Shown: positions 14,990-22,156 of the stretch, one piece after another | Numbering within the stretch: the first letter of the stretch is position 1 | Layout of the letters: each line of letters begins with the position of its first letter | The notes under the pieces: generated by a model | What the model was told of the DNA's origin: nothing | Database searches by the model: none | What the model saw: only the letters and a program-made list of their open reading frames with translations | Program-made: the position numbers and the translations under genes | Source: Clostridia bacterium BRH_c25 | Lineage (GTDB): Bacteria > Bacillota_A > Clostridia > Lutisporales > Lutisporaceae | NCBI GenBank assembly: GCA_001515955.1 | Contig: LOES01000028.1 | Location: forward strand, 1-22,156 | Direction of reading: 5' to 3' | Length of the DNA: 22,156 bases

Positions 14990-15760
14990 ATGGGTGAATT
15001 GACACTGGGACTTGTTCAGATGCGGTGTCAAAAAGGGGCAATAGAATACAATATAATAAGCATGTATAAGTATCTTGAGGAATGTAAAAAAAAGGGTGTG
15101 GAGATAGTTTGTTTTCCTGAGATGAGTATAACCGGCTACATAGACCCACTTAAATATCCAAATGCAGTAATCTCGAGATATAATGCATCAATCCAACGAG
15201 TAGCCGATATGAGCTTTATTTACCAGACTATTATAATAGCTGGTTTTGCAGAGAAGAACTATAAGGGGAAGCCTTATATAACTCAGTTTGTTGCAAAGGA
15301 TGGCAAGATAGTGGGCTGCTACAGGAAGAAGACTCTAAGCGGTAATGAGTCCGAGTGGTTCAGTCCTGGTACTGAAGCTCTAATATTTTCTCATTCAGGA
15401 AGCAGCTTTGGGCTGGCAATATGTGCAGATATTGAAGATGGCAGAATTTTTAAGGAATATGCAGACCGGGGTGTCGGTTTGGTTTTTGAAAGCTCTGCAC
15501 CCGGATTATACGGTGAACAGGATACCAGGGATTGGGAGTCGGGATTTGACTGGTGGAGAAGTGAATGTAAAAACAAGCTGGGACGATATGCAGCAGAGAA
15601 CGGAATTTATATAGCAGCAGCAACACAGGCAGGGCGTACTTATGATGAGGATTTCCCAGGAGGAGGCTATGTTTTTGCTCCACAGGGCAATTGTGTATTT
15701 GAAACCGAAGATTGGAACGAAGGAATTCTTATTGCCAGGATAGAACTTCCTGAAAAGTGA
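14990..15760 (+). CDS. Carbon-nitrogen hydrolase (nitrilase superfamily)
   Basis: A 256-aa cytosolic hydrolase of the nitrilase superfamily, which cleaves non-peptide C-N bonds through a Glu-Lys-Cys triad. The triad is visible: E44 in CFPEM, K113 in YRKKTL and C145 in GLAICADIED. The substrate is not evident; omega-amidases, N-carbamoyl hydrolases and polyamine-pathway amidases share this fold. AAGGGGGG lies 8 nt before the ATG at 14990. The frame could start at 14960 but lacks a ribosome site there. The gene stands alone, with a terminator before it and a 188-bp gap before pepT. Confidence 0.88.
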   Translation: MGELTLGLVQMRCQKGAIEYNIISMYKYLEECKKKGVEIVCFPEMSITGYIDPLKYPNAVISRYNASIQRVADMSFIYQTIIIAGFAEKNYKGKPYITQFVAKDGKIVGCYRKKTLSGNESEWFSPGTEALIFSHSGSSFGLAICADIEDGRIFKEYADRGVGLVFESSAPGLYGEQDTRDWESGFDWWRSECKNKLGRYAAENGIYIAAATQAGRTYDEDFPGGGYVFAPQGNCVFETEDWNEGILIARIELPEK

Positions 15761-15765
15761 ACTCA

Positions 15766-15831
15766 TTCAGCCATAGCTGAACATCGAGGACTCAGATGGG
15801 GACTCTACCCCTCCTTGCAGAAGTTGGAGTC
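15766..15831. other. Structured spacer between the nitrilase-family gene and pepT
   Basis: TTCAGC/GCTGAA (15766-15781) forms a 6-bp hairpin just past the stop codon. GACTCTA (15801-15807) can pair with TGGAGTC (15825-15831), with one G-T pair. No T-run follows either, so these are not standard terminators. No riboswitch class is recognised. Confidence 0.35.
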
Positions 15832-15948
15832 TTGTAAATATGATGAATTATTGCTTTCGTTGTGGTAATATTAGATTAATATAAAACTACGAAATAGGCT
15901 TTTTAATCTGGCTTATATACAAGTAGTGTTAATTTTCAGGAGGTTGTT

Positions 15949-17175
15949 ATGCATAAAGTAGTAGAGCGATTCCTTAAATATGTCAGTTTTGATACGACGA
16001 GCATCGAAGAATCAAAAACAGTACCCAGTACTCCCGGACAGCTTGTACTTGCCAGGGAATTGGAAAAGGAACTGGAAGAAATGGGATTAGAGGATATAAG
16101 CTTGGATGGGAATGGATACCTGATGGCAACATTGCCCGCAAATACTGACAAAAGTATCCCGACTATTGGCTTTCTGGCACATATGGACACAAGTGATGGA
16201 GTAAGTGGAGCCAATATAAAAACCAGTATAGTGAAGAACTATGATGGGGGGGATATACTGCTGAATAAACAGCAGAATCTGGTACTCTCACCTAAAGAAT
16301 TTCCCGAGTTGACAGCTTACATAGGACAGGATTTGATCACAACCGATGGTACAACACTTCTGGGAGCTGATGATAAGGCAGGGATTGCAGAAATAATCAC
16401 AGCTGTAGAGCATCTACTGAAGCATCCGGAAATACCTCACGGAACAATACGTATAGCCTTTACTCCTGATGAGGAAATAGCAAGAGGCACTGACTATTTT
16501 GATTTAAAAAAGTTCAATGCTGATTTTGCCTATACTATTGACGGAGGACAGCTGGGTGAGCTGGAATATGAGAATTTTAACGCAGCAAAAGCTACAATAG
16601 TCATTAATGGGAAAAATGCTCATCCGGGCACTGCCAAGGATAAAATGATAAACTCCATGCTATTGGCTATGGAATTGAATGCAATGCTGCCACAGCATGA
16701 AACACCTGGACATACAGAAGGCTACGAAGGATTTTTCCATCTTGAGAAAATCTTAGGAAGAGTGGAAATGACCTCGATGATGTATATAATCAGGGACTTT
16801 GATAAATCAAAGCTGGAAGCGCGAAAAGAGTGCATGAGGAAAATTGCCGGTTATATGAATGATAAGTACGGAAAAGGGACAATTGTGCTTGAGTTGGTTG
16901 ATCAGTACTCCAATATGAGGGAGAAAATCGAACCGGTGATCCATGTTATTGAGAATGCCAAGAAAGCAATGGAAGCCGCAGGGGTGACTCCCATAGTGAA
17001 ACCTATCAGAGGGGGAACTGACGGTGCAAGACTTTCCCTTAAGGGTCTCCCTACGCCAAACATATTTACAGGCGGGCATAATTACCACGGAAGATATGAA
17101 TACATATCCGTCAATTCAATGAACAAGGCTGTTGAGGTGATACTTAAGCTGGTTGAAATATACAGTCTAAACTAA
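15949..17175 (+). CDS. pepT: Peptidase T (aminotripeptidase)
   Basis: A 408-aa M20 metallopeptidase that removes the N-terminal residue from tripeptides in the cytosol. The dinuclear zinc site is visible: H78 and D80 in LAHMDTSD, D141 in GADDKAG, E175/E176 in [10 protein letters not shown] (catalytic and ligand Glu), D198 in TIDGG, and a C-terminal His in [10 protein letters not shown]. Length matches PepT (about 405-410 aa). CAGGAGG lies 6 nt before the ATG. A strong terminator follows and overlaps the start of spmA, so the two genes are likely separate units. Confidence 0.96.
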   Translation: MHKVVERFLKYVSFDTTSIEESKTVPSTPGQLVLARELEKELEEMGLEDISLDGNGYLMATLPANTDKSIPTIGFLAHMDTSDGVSGANIKTSIVKNYDGGDILLNKQQNLVLSPKEFPELTAYIGQDLITTDGTTLLGADDKAGIAEIITAVEHLLKHPEIPHGTIRIAFTPDEEIARGTDYFDLKKFNADFAYTIDGGQLGELEYENFNAAKATIVINGKNAHPGTAKDKMINSMLLAMELNAMLPQHETPGHTEGYEGFFHLEKILGRVEMTSMMYIIRDFDKSKLEARKECMRKIAGYMNDKYGKGTIVLELVDQYSNMREKIEPVIHVIENAKKAMEAAGVTPIVKPIRGGTDGARLSLKGLPTPNIFTGGHNYHGRYEYISVNSMNKAVEVILKLVEIYSLN

Positions 17176-17196
17176 AAACCACATAAAACCATCATA

Positions 17197-17244
17197 ACCG
17201 CCATACATTTTATTATCAATAAATGTATGGCGGTGGTTTTTTTT
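17197..17244 (+). terminator. Strong intrinsic terminator after pepT, overlapping the spmA start
   Basis: A 14-bp perfect stem (17197-17210 with 17221-17234, 10-nt loop) is followed by GG and eight Ts. The 3' arm holds GGCGGTGG, the only ribosome-site-like sequence for spmA, and the TTG start (17243-17245) begins inside the T-run. Confidence 0.9.
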
Positions 17245-17830
17245 GATTAATAAGCTTTGGTTCTATATGATAGTCATAGCTGTGGCATTTGCAGCTACTG
17301 GAGGAAGACTTGAGACTCTCACAGATGAAATCTTTAATTCCCTGCGGTCCTCCATTGACCTGGGTATCGGATTATTAGGGGGGATGATGCTTTGGTGCGG
17401 GGTGCTGAAGGTGGCCGAAAGATCAGGCCTGGTAGATAATATATCTGATTTTATCAGACCTGTTATGAGGCAGCTTTTCAAGGGAATACCATCAAAAAGT
17501 GCTGCTATGGGAGCAATGATAATGAACATTACCTCCAATATGTTAGGCCTCGGGAACGCAGCTACCCCCATGGGGCTGAAGGCAATGCAGGAGCTGCAGG
17601 AGCTTAACCCGAGAAAGGACACAGCAACAAATGCCATGTGTCTTTTTCTGGTAGTGAATGCTGCACCAATACAGCTGCTGCCTGCCACTGTATTATCCCT
17701 GAGAGCTTCAGTCGGCTCAACGAACCCGGGTATAATAATTATTCCGGCAATTATTGCTTCCTTCTCTGCTGTGACCGTCGGGGTCATAGCCTGCAAACTG
17801 CTTGAAAGGGTGAGGGGAGGTGTAAGATGA
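17243..17830 (+). CDS. spmA: Spore maturation protein A
   Basis: A 195-aa membrane protein of the nucleoside-recognition (Gate) family, close to the length of B. subtilis SpmA (196 aa). It has about five hydrophobic segments. MNITSNMLGLGNAATPMGLKAMQEL (about 94-118) and LVVNAAPIQLLPATV are family-typical. SpmA and SpmB are needed for normal spore core dehydration. I chose the TTG at 17243 because the encoded INKLWFYM start lines up with the SpmA N-terminus; an ATG at 17267 has no ribosome site. The TTG lies in the U-tract of the pepT terminator. It overlaps spmB by 4 bp (ATGA). Confidence 0.92.
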   Translation: MINKLWFYMIVIAVAFAATGGRLETLTDEIFNSLRSSIDLGIGLLGGMMLWCGVLKVAERSGLVDNISDFIRPVMRQLFKGIPSKSAAMGAMIMNITSNMLGLGNAATPMGLKAMQELQELNPRKDTATNAMCLFLVVNAAPIQLLPATVLSLRASVGSTNPGIIIIPAIIASFSAVTVGVIACKLLERVRGGVR

Positions 17831-18336
17831 ATTTCATTATTCCGCTTATTATACTGCTTATACTTGCCCACGGATATATCAAAGGAGTTAAGGTTTATGA
17901 CGCATTCATAGAGGGGGCAAAGGACGGACTATTGATTACCGTAAAAATACTTCCGTACATAGCAGCGATGCTTCTTGCGGTAGGAATGCTCCGGAGCTCC
18001 GGCGGGTTGGACTTTATGCTGTATGTTTTGAGGCCTTTGACAAATGCAGCAGGAATACCTGAAGAGGTGATGCCGCTGATTATCATGAAGCCTTTGTCAG
18101 GCAGCGGTGCATTGGGGATTCTTGCAGATATATTGAAAAGAAGCGGAGCCGACAGCCATGCAGGAGTGCTGGCAAGCATAATAATGAGCAGTACGGAAAC
18201 GATTTTCTATACGATTACTGTATATTTTGGTTCTATAGGGATAAAAAACATACGTCATACCCTGGCAGCGGCCGTGATTGCCGACATAGCAGGGGTGGCA
18301 GCTGCAATACTGGTATGCAGGCTTTTTTTGTTCTGA
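17827..18336 (+). CDS. spmB: Spore maturation protein B
   Basis: A 169-aa membrane protein, the partner of SpmA and a second nucleoside-recognition (Gate) domain protein. Hydrophobic segments occur at about 2-18, 35-55, 75-95 and 120-168. The family stretches VYDAFIEGAKDGL, PLSGSGALGIL and SSTETIFYTITVYFGSIGIK are visible. The start overlaps the spmA stop (ATGA), and GGGGAGG precedes it within spmA, so the two are translationally coupled. No terminator is seen between it and the transglutaminase-like gene 82 bp downstream, so readthrough is possible. Confidence 0.95.
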   Translation: MNFIIPLIILLILAHGYIKGVKVYDAFIEGAKDGLLITVKILPYIAAMLLAVGMLRSSGGLDFMLYVLRPLTNAAGIPEEVMPLIIMKPLSGSGALGILADILKRSGADSHAGVLASIIMSSTETIFYTITVYFGSIGIKNIRHTLAAAVIADIAGVAAAILVCRLFLF

Positions 18337-18387
18337 TTTTAGATACTGTTTATTAAAAGGAGTTTGAGTCAATAATGTAGAATATTG

Positions 18388-18404
18388 AATTACATAATGT
18401 AATT
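18388..18404. promoter_or_regulatory. Perfect 17-bp palindrome next to the transglutaminase gene ribosome site
   Basis: AATTACAT and ATGTAATT are arranged around a single A, directly followed by the AAGGTGG ribosome site. It could be an operator for a dimeric repressor or a small RNA hairpin that masks translation. Confidence 0.4.
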
Positions 18405-18418
18405 AAGGTGGATTTTCA

Positions 18419-19543
18419 ATGAAGCTGAGAAGATTTTTAGTATTCCTGTTTATTATATTGATGGCCGTCAGCCTTAAGCTCCCTGGGGTTTATAACATGC
18501 TGGGGCTCTCCACCAACATCATGGATGCCGATGCTGAAGTCAGAAGCAGTGAAGAGTTTGAGGCCGTAATATATGATGTTATTAGGGAAGTAAAGGACAA
18601 TATCAAAATAAAAATAGTCAGATATGATGAGAAAACCTATGATGCAAATGCTGTATTAAAGAAAATACTGGATGAGGATGCCGGACTGGGTTTTATCGCA
18701 GGCTGCAATTCAAGTGTTACAACTACTTTGGGGAAGGAAGCGGCAGTTATTGAGTTGAAGCTGCAGTATTATTACTCAGGGGAAAAGGTTGCTGCCATGA
18801 GAAGGGCGGCTGACAGCAAAGCAAATGATATAATCAACAAAATAATAAAACCAGGAATGAGTGACTATGAAAAAGTACTGGCTGTTCATGACTATGTGAT
18901 CAAGAGTTCAAGATATGACAGGTTGAATGCAGAAAGTGATACATTGCCTCCGGAGGAGCATGAGGCCTATGGAGTGCTGGTGGAGGGCATCGGAGTATGT
19001 GACAGCTATGCCAAAGCTGTTAAACTGCTTTTGGAAAAGGCAGGAGTCCAATGTATGCTTGTAGAGGGCAGCAAAGCCGGAACCACCGGACAAAGGCCTA
19101 GTGAAGTTGACCATGCATGGAATATTGTCAGGATAGACGGAGAATACTATCATGTAGATGCTACTTGGGATGATGTGTCGGAAGAGCGGGATAGTATTGA
19201 ACTGCTCTATCACTATCTCAATCTCAGCGATGAAGAAATGCAGAAGACACACATATGGGATAAAAGCAGATACCCTGCTTGTACAGGCACAAAATACAAT
19301 TATTTCATATATAGCAAACTCTTTGCAAAGGATTATGCGGAGACTCTTTCGATGCTTGTAAAGGCCATTTCAGACAGGGAAGAAAAGCTGATAATAAAGA
19401 TATCAGACTATAAAAGCACCAAATATAATATAGAAGAGCTGATAAAAAAAGCCGCAGAAAAAAGCAGGTTAAAGCAGGGTATAGGTGCAAAGTGGATAAT
19501 CAATGAGTCACTTGGAATAGTAGATATAGAGTTTGAATATTGA
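18419..19543 (+). CDS. Transglutaminase-like cysteine protein, membrane-anchored or secreted
   Basis: A 374-aa protein with an N-terminal hydrophobic segment (about 5-22) that acts as a signal peptide or anchor. A transglutaminase-like domain (about 145-255) has the full catalytic triad: C194 in GVCDSYAKA, H232 in VDHAWNIV and D247 in HVDATWDD. Such domains in bacteria are usually proteases, amidases or cross-linkers at the cell surface. Substrate unknown. The C-terminal 110 residues are charged and show no domain I recognise. AAGGTGG lies 8 nt before the ATG. It follows spmAB, so a part in spore coat or envelope assembly is possible but unproven. Its stop codon lies inside the -35 of the metG promoter. 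Confidence 0.88.
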   Translation: MKLRRFLVFLFIILMAVSLKLPGVYNMLGLSTNIMDADAEVRSSEEFEAVIYDVIREVKDNIKIKIVRYDEKTYDANAVLKKILDEDAGLGFIAGCNSSVTTTLGKEAAVIELKLQYYYSGEKVAAMRRAADSKANDIINKIIKPGMSDYEKVLAVHDYVIKSSRYDRLNAESDTLPPEEHEAYGVLVEGIGVCDSYAKAVKLLLEKAGVQCMLVEGSKAGTTGQRPSEVDHAWNIVRIDGEYYHVDATWDDVSEERDSIELLYHYLNLSDEEMQKTHIWDKSRYPACTGTKYNYFIYSKLFAKDYAETLSMLVKAISDREEKLIIKISDYKSTKYNIEELIKKAAEKSRLKQGIGAKWIINESLGIVDIEFEY

Positions 19544-19568
19544 CACCTTTAAAAATATGTTGTATATT
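19540..19568 (+). promoter_or_regulatory. Sigma-A promoter for the metG T-box
   Basis: TTGACA (19540-19545), a perfect -35, is separated by 17 bp from TATATT (19563-19568). It lies about 30 bp before the T-box stem I. The TGA stop of the preceding gene (19541-19543) is part of the -35. Confidence 0.8.
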
Positions 19569-19597
19569 TTTAACATATACCTAAAATCATAAAAGTA

Positions 19598-19857
19598 ATG
19601 ATGGGAAGAGTAAGTTGGCATACATGTCAAAGAGAACCGGGAATGGTGTGAACCGGCACATAAAACCAACCCAACATGGCCCCTGAACTGTACAGGTGAG
19701 GCAGCTGCTAAGCCTGTGCCGGTAGGCTGACGTTATACAGCACAGTGATGAAGCCCTTTGGGCGAGTCACTTGTTAAGTTTTCTGCCGTGAGGCAGGAAA
19801 GAATCAGGGTGGTAACACGAACAGCTTTCGTCCCTTCATGGGGCGAAGGCTTTTTTG
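19598..19857 (+). ncRNA. T-box leader, probably sensing tRNA(Met)
   Basis: The leader holds T-box landmarks in order: GGGAAGAGTA (stem I base), AGAGA (AG bulge), ACCGGGAATGGTGTGAACCGG (distal loop with GGTG), the T-box AGGGTGGTAACACG (19806-19819), and a terminator stem at 19824-19850 followed by TTTTTT. With GTTGG (19614-19618) paired to CCAAC (19671-19675) above, and GGG (19603-19605) to CCC below, the specifier loop exposes ATG at 19676-19678, which fits metG. The TGGT in the T-box would pair with ACCA, matching the A discriminator of tRNA(Met). Confidence 0.93.
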
Positions 19858-19888
19858 TTTTATAAATTCACCTATGGGAGGAATAAAA

Positions 19889-21853
19889 ATGAGTGGAAAG
19901 AAATTTTATATTACAACGGCAATAGCCTACACCTCACGGATACCTCATATTGGAAATACTTATGAGGCGGTTCTGGCAGATGCCATAGCAAGGTTTAAAA
20001 GATTGACAGGAAATGATGTTTATTTTCTGACCGGAACCGACGAACATGGGCAGAAGATACAGGAGCAGGCTGAAAATGACGGTTTGAAGCCTCAGGAGCA
20101 TGTAGACAAGATAGCGGCAGAAATAAGAAGAATATGGGACTTCATGAACGTAAGCTATGACCAGTTCATAAGAACGACAGACAAACAGCACAAGGAGACT
20201 GTCCAAAAGATTTTCAAGAAGCTTTATGAGCAGGGGGACATTTACAAAAGCTCCTATGAAGGGCTATACTGCACTCCATGCGAATCCTTCTACACCGAAT
20301 CACAGTTAGTGGATGGGAAATGCCCTGACTGCGGAAGTGAAGTAGCTCATGCAAGCGAGGAGGCATATTTCTTCAAGCTGTCCAAGTATCAGGACAGATT
20401 GATGAAGCATATTGAGAAGAATCCCAACTTCATTTGGCCTGAGTCCAGGAAGAATGAGATGATTAAAAACTTCTTAAAGCCTGGTCTTCAGGACTTGTGC
20501 GTATCCAGGACCTCCTTTGACTGGGGAGTGCCTGTGAGCTTTGATGAAAAGCATGTTGTATATGTATGGATAGATGCCTTGTCCAACTATATTACGGCTT
20601 TGGGTTATAATCCCGAGGGTGAAAGCGGGGAGCTGTTCAACAAATATTGGCCTGCCGATCTGCACTTGATTGGAAAGGATATAGTAAGATTCCATACCAT
20701 ATATTGGCCAATTATACTCATGGCTTTGGGTGTGGAGCTGCCGAAACAGGTTTATGGACATCCATGGCTTTTGCAGGGTAAAGATAAGATGTCAAAATCA
20801 AAGGGCAATGTAATATATGCCGAAGAGCTTGTAAAACACTTTGGAGTAGATGCGGTCCGGTATTACCTTTTAAAGGAAATGCCCTTTGCACAGGATGGAA
20901 ATATAACCTATGAACACATGATTGCTAAAATGAACAGCGATCTGGCTAACAACCTGGGTAACCTTGTAAACCGCACTGTTACAATGGTGAACAAGTATTT
21001 TGACGGAAAAATTGCCGGGGCAACCTGCAAGGAGCCGATAGATGATGAGCTTATAAACCTGGCTCTTGGGACTCCGGGCAAAGTAGAAGAGTGTATGAAT
21101 GAGTACAGGGCAGCAGATGCACTTGATGAAATTGTGACTTTACTTAAGAGAAGCAATAAGTATATAGATGAGACTATGCCCTGGGTGCTTGCAAAGGAAG
21201 AAAGCAAGAAAGAAAGACTTGCAACAGTATTGTATAATTTGCTGGAGAGCATCAGGATAGCCTCAGTGCTGCTGCAGCCCTTTATTCCTGATACCGCACT
21301 GGAGATTCAAAAGCAGATAAATGCACAGAAAACCGACTGGGCGACCTTGGGAACCTTTGACGGGACTGTTGCCGGTACAGTGGTAAATGAAGCAAAGCCT
21401 TTATTTGCGAGAATAGATGAAGAAAAAAAGCTTGCTGAGATTATTGGAGTTAATGAAGCTGAGGCGCAGGAAGAAGAGCCGGTTGAAGAAGAGAAGAAAG
21501 AAGCGGCTGCAGAGATACTGCAAGAGGAAAAGTATATAACTATTGATGACTTTGCCAAAATAGATCTGAGAGTTGCAAGGGTACTTGAGTGTGAGAAGGT
21601 TGAAGGCTCCGACAAGCTCTTGAAGCTACAGCTGGAATTAGGAAGCGAAAAACGCCAGGTAGTTTCGGGAATAGCCAAATATTATACACCGGAAGACCTG
21701 ATCGGCAAATCTGTAGTGCTGGTGGCAAACCTCAAACCGGTGAAGCTCCGTGGGGTGGAATCCAATGGGATGATACTGGCAGCTGCAGATGATGAAACAG
21801 TTGTTGTGGTGACTCCTCTCTCTGAAATACCTTCAGGGACTCAAGTACGATGA
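19889..21853 (+). CDS. metG: Methionyl-tRNA synthetase with C-terminal tRNA-binding domain
   Basis: The product is 654 aa. The class I catalytic core has HIGN (20-23, the HIGH motif), a single-knuckle zinc site C128/C131/C145/C148 and KMSKS near residue 300. An anticodon-binding helical domain follows (about 370-510). After an acidic, Glu-rich linker (about 525-545) comes an EMAP-II/Trbp111-like OB-fold domain (about 550-654) that aids dimer formation and tRNA binding. GGGAGG lies 8 nt before the ATG at 19889; the frame is open from 19838, but that lies in the T-box terminator. Expression is controlled by the T-box. The stop overlaps the tatD start. Confidence 0.97.
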   Translation: MSGKKFYITTAIAYTSRIPHIGNTYEAVLADAIARFKRLTGNDVYFLTGTDEHGQKIQEQAENDGLKPQEHVDKIAAEIRRIWDFMNVSYDQFIRTTDKQHKETVQKIFKKLYEQGDIYKSSYEGLYCTPCESFYTESQLVDGKCPDCGSEVAHASEEAYFFKLSKYQDRLMKHIEKNPNFIWPESRKNEMIKNFLKPGLQDLCVSRTSFDWGVPVSFDEKHVVYVWIDALSNYITALGYNPEGESGELFNKYWPADLHLIGKDIVRFHTIYWPIILMALGVELPKQVYGHPWLLQGKDKMSKSKGNVIYAEELVKHFGVDAVRYYLLKEMPFAQDGNITYEHMIAKMNSDLANNLGNLVNRTVTMVNKYFDGKIAGATCKEPIDDELINLALGTPGKVEECMNEYRAADALDEIVTLLKRSNKYIDETMPWVLAKEESKKERLATVLYNLLESIRIASVLLQPFIPDTALEIQKQINAQKTDWATLGTFDGTVAGTVVNEAKPLFARIDEEKKLAEIIGVNEAEAQEEEPVEEEKKEAAAEILQEEKYITIDDFAKIDLRVARVLECEKVEGSDKLLKLQLELGSEKRQVVSGIAKYYTPEDLIGKSVVLVANLKPVKLRGVESNGMILAAADDETVVVVTPLSEIPSGTQVR

Positions 21854-22156
21854 TGCCCTATAACGAAATTGGTTCACAGCAGATGCTTTTTGATACACAT
21901 GCTCATCTGGATGATGACAGATTCGGTGAGGACAGGGATGAGATTATAAGGAAGTGCAAACAGGACGGGGTGGAGTTGATTCTGAATGCCGGCAGCAATA
22001 TGGAGACCTCAGTCAAAGCTATTGCTCTGGCAGGGAAATATGAGTTCATTTATGCATCAGTAGGGGTCCACCCTCATGATGCATCGTATATGGATGAGGA
22101 AACTGCCGGAGTATTGGCTGCTCTTGCAGAGAACAAGAAGGTCAGGGCTATAGGAG
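21850..22156 (+). CDS. tatD: TatD-family deoxyribonuclease/hydrolase, 3' end beyond window
   Basis: The first 102 residues of a TatD-family metal-dependent hydrolase (YabD in B. subtilis), cut by the window end. The metal-binding DTHAHLD (residues 15-21) and VGVHPHD motifs are visible, as are the family-typical LILNAGSNMETS and AIALAGKYEFIYASVG. TatD proteins are TIM-barrel nucleases acting on DNA ends. Tandem ATGs at 21850 and 21853 overlap the metG stop (ATGATG), and a third in-frame ATG at 21883 sits directly before the conserved LFDTHAH; none has a strong ribosome site, so coupling to metG is likely. The metG-tatD order is conserved in Firmicutes. Confidence 0.93.
   Translation, partial: MMPYNEIGSQQMLFDTHAHLDDDRFGEDRDEIIRKCKQDGVELILNAGSNMETSVKAIALAGKYEFIYASVGVHPHDASYMDEETAGVLAALAENKKVRAIG

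Overview
The window looks like chromosomal DNA of an anaerobic, endospore-forming member of the Firmicutes (class Clostridia). The grounds are moderately AT-rich DNA with strong AGGAGG-type ribosome binding sites and some TTG starts, a clostridial 2[4Fe-4S] ferredoxin, an oxygen-sensitive two-subunit Fe-S fumarase, a T-box leader before metG, and several sporulation genes (ytvI, ricT/yaaT, abrB, cwlD, spmA, spmB). Species cannot be named from the sequence alone.

Layout. Bases 1-330 hold structured non-coding DNA: a long hairpin, three 25-bp tandem repeats and a CTAG-rich inverted-repeat element. A 5S rRNA gene with its terminator follows (333-488). Next come a PAS sensor histidine kinase without an adjacent response regulator (819-2150) and a convergent ytvI-like gene (2183-3247, minus), with one bidirectional terminator between them. 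A tightly packed cluster follows: fumarase alpha and beta, then a yaaO-type Orn/Lys/Arg decarboxylase (3640-6533).

From there to the window end, gene order largely follows the conserved Firmicutes block yaaO-(tmk)-yaaQ/darA-yaaR-holB-yaaT/ricT-yabB-rsmI-abrB-metG-tatD. There are three notable differences. tmk is absent, and repeat DNA sits where it would be. A ferredoxin gene (9571-9741) follows ricT. A cassette lies between abrB and metG: cwlD, a FAD/Rieske oxidoreductase, a nitrilase-family hydrolase, pepT, spmA-spmB and a secreted or membrane-anchored transglutaminase-like protein. A methionine T-box with a good sigma-A promoter precedes metG, and tatD runs off the window end.

Functional links. 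Much of the window bears on the choice to sporulate and on spore building. RicT is known to help activate Spo0A in Bacillus, and an orphan kinase of this type could feed the same pathway. Perfect Spo0A-box heptamers (TGTCGAA) lie upstream of both abrB and the kinase. YtvI, CwlD, SpmA and SpmB belong to the later spore programme. DarA (c-di-AMP receptor), HolB (clamp loader), RsmI and the YabB-type methyltransferase are housekeeping members of the block.

The most unusual non-coding signals are: two copies of a 46-bp hairpin element, each just 3' of a stop codon in the same orientation; a family of CTAG-rich inverted-repeat elements, one of which supplies the decarboxylase stop codon; and an intrinsic terminator whose stem and U-tract contain the apparent Shine-Dalgarno and TTG start of spmA. 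No phage, IS element, CRISPR array or defence system was found.
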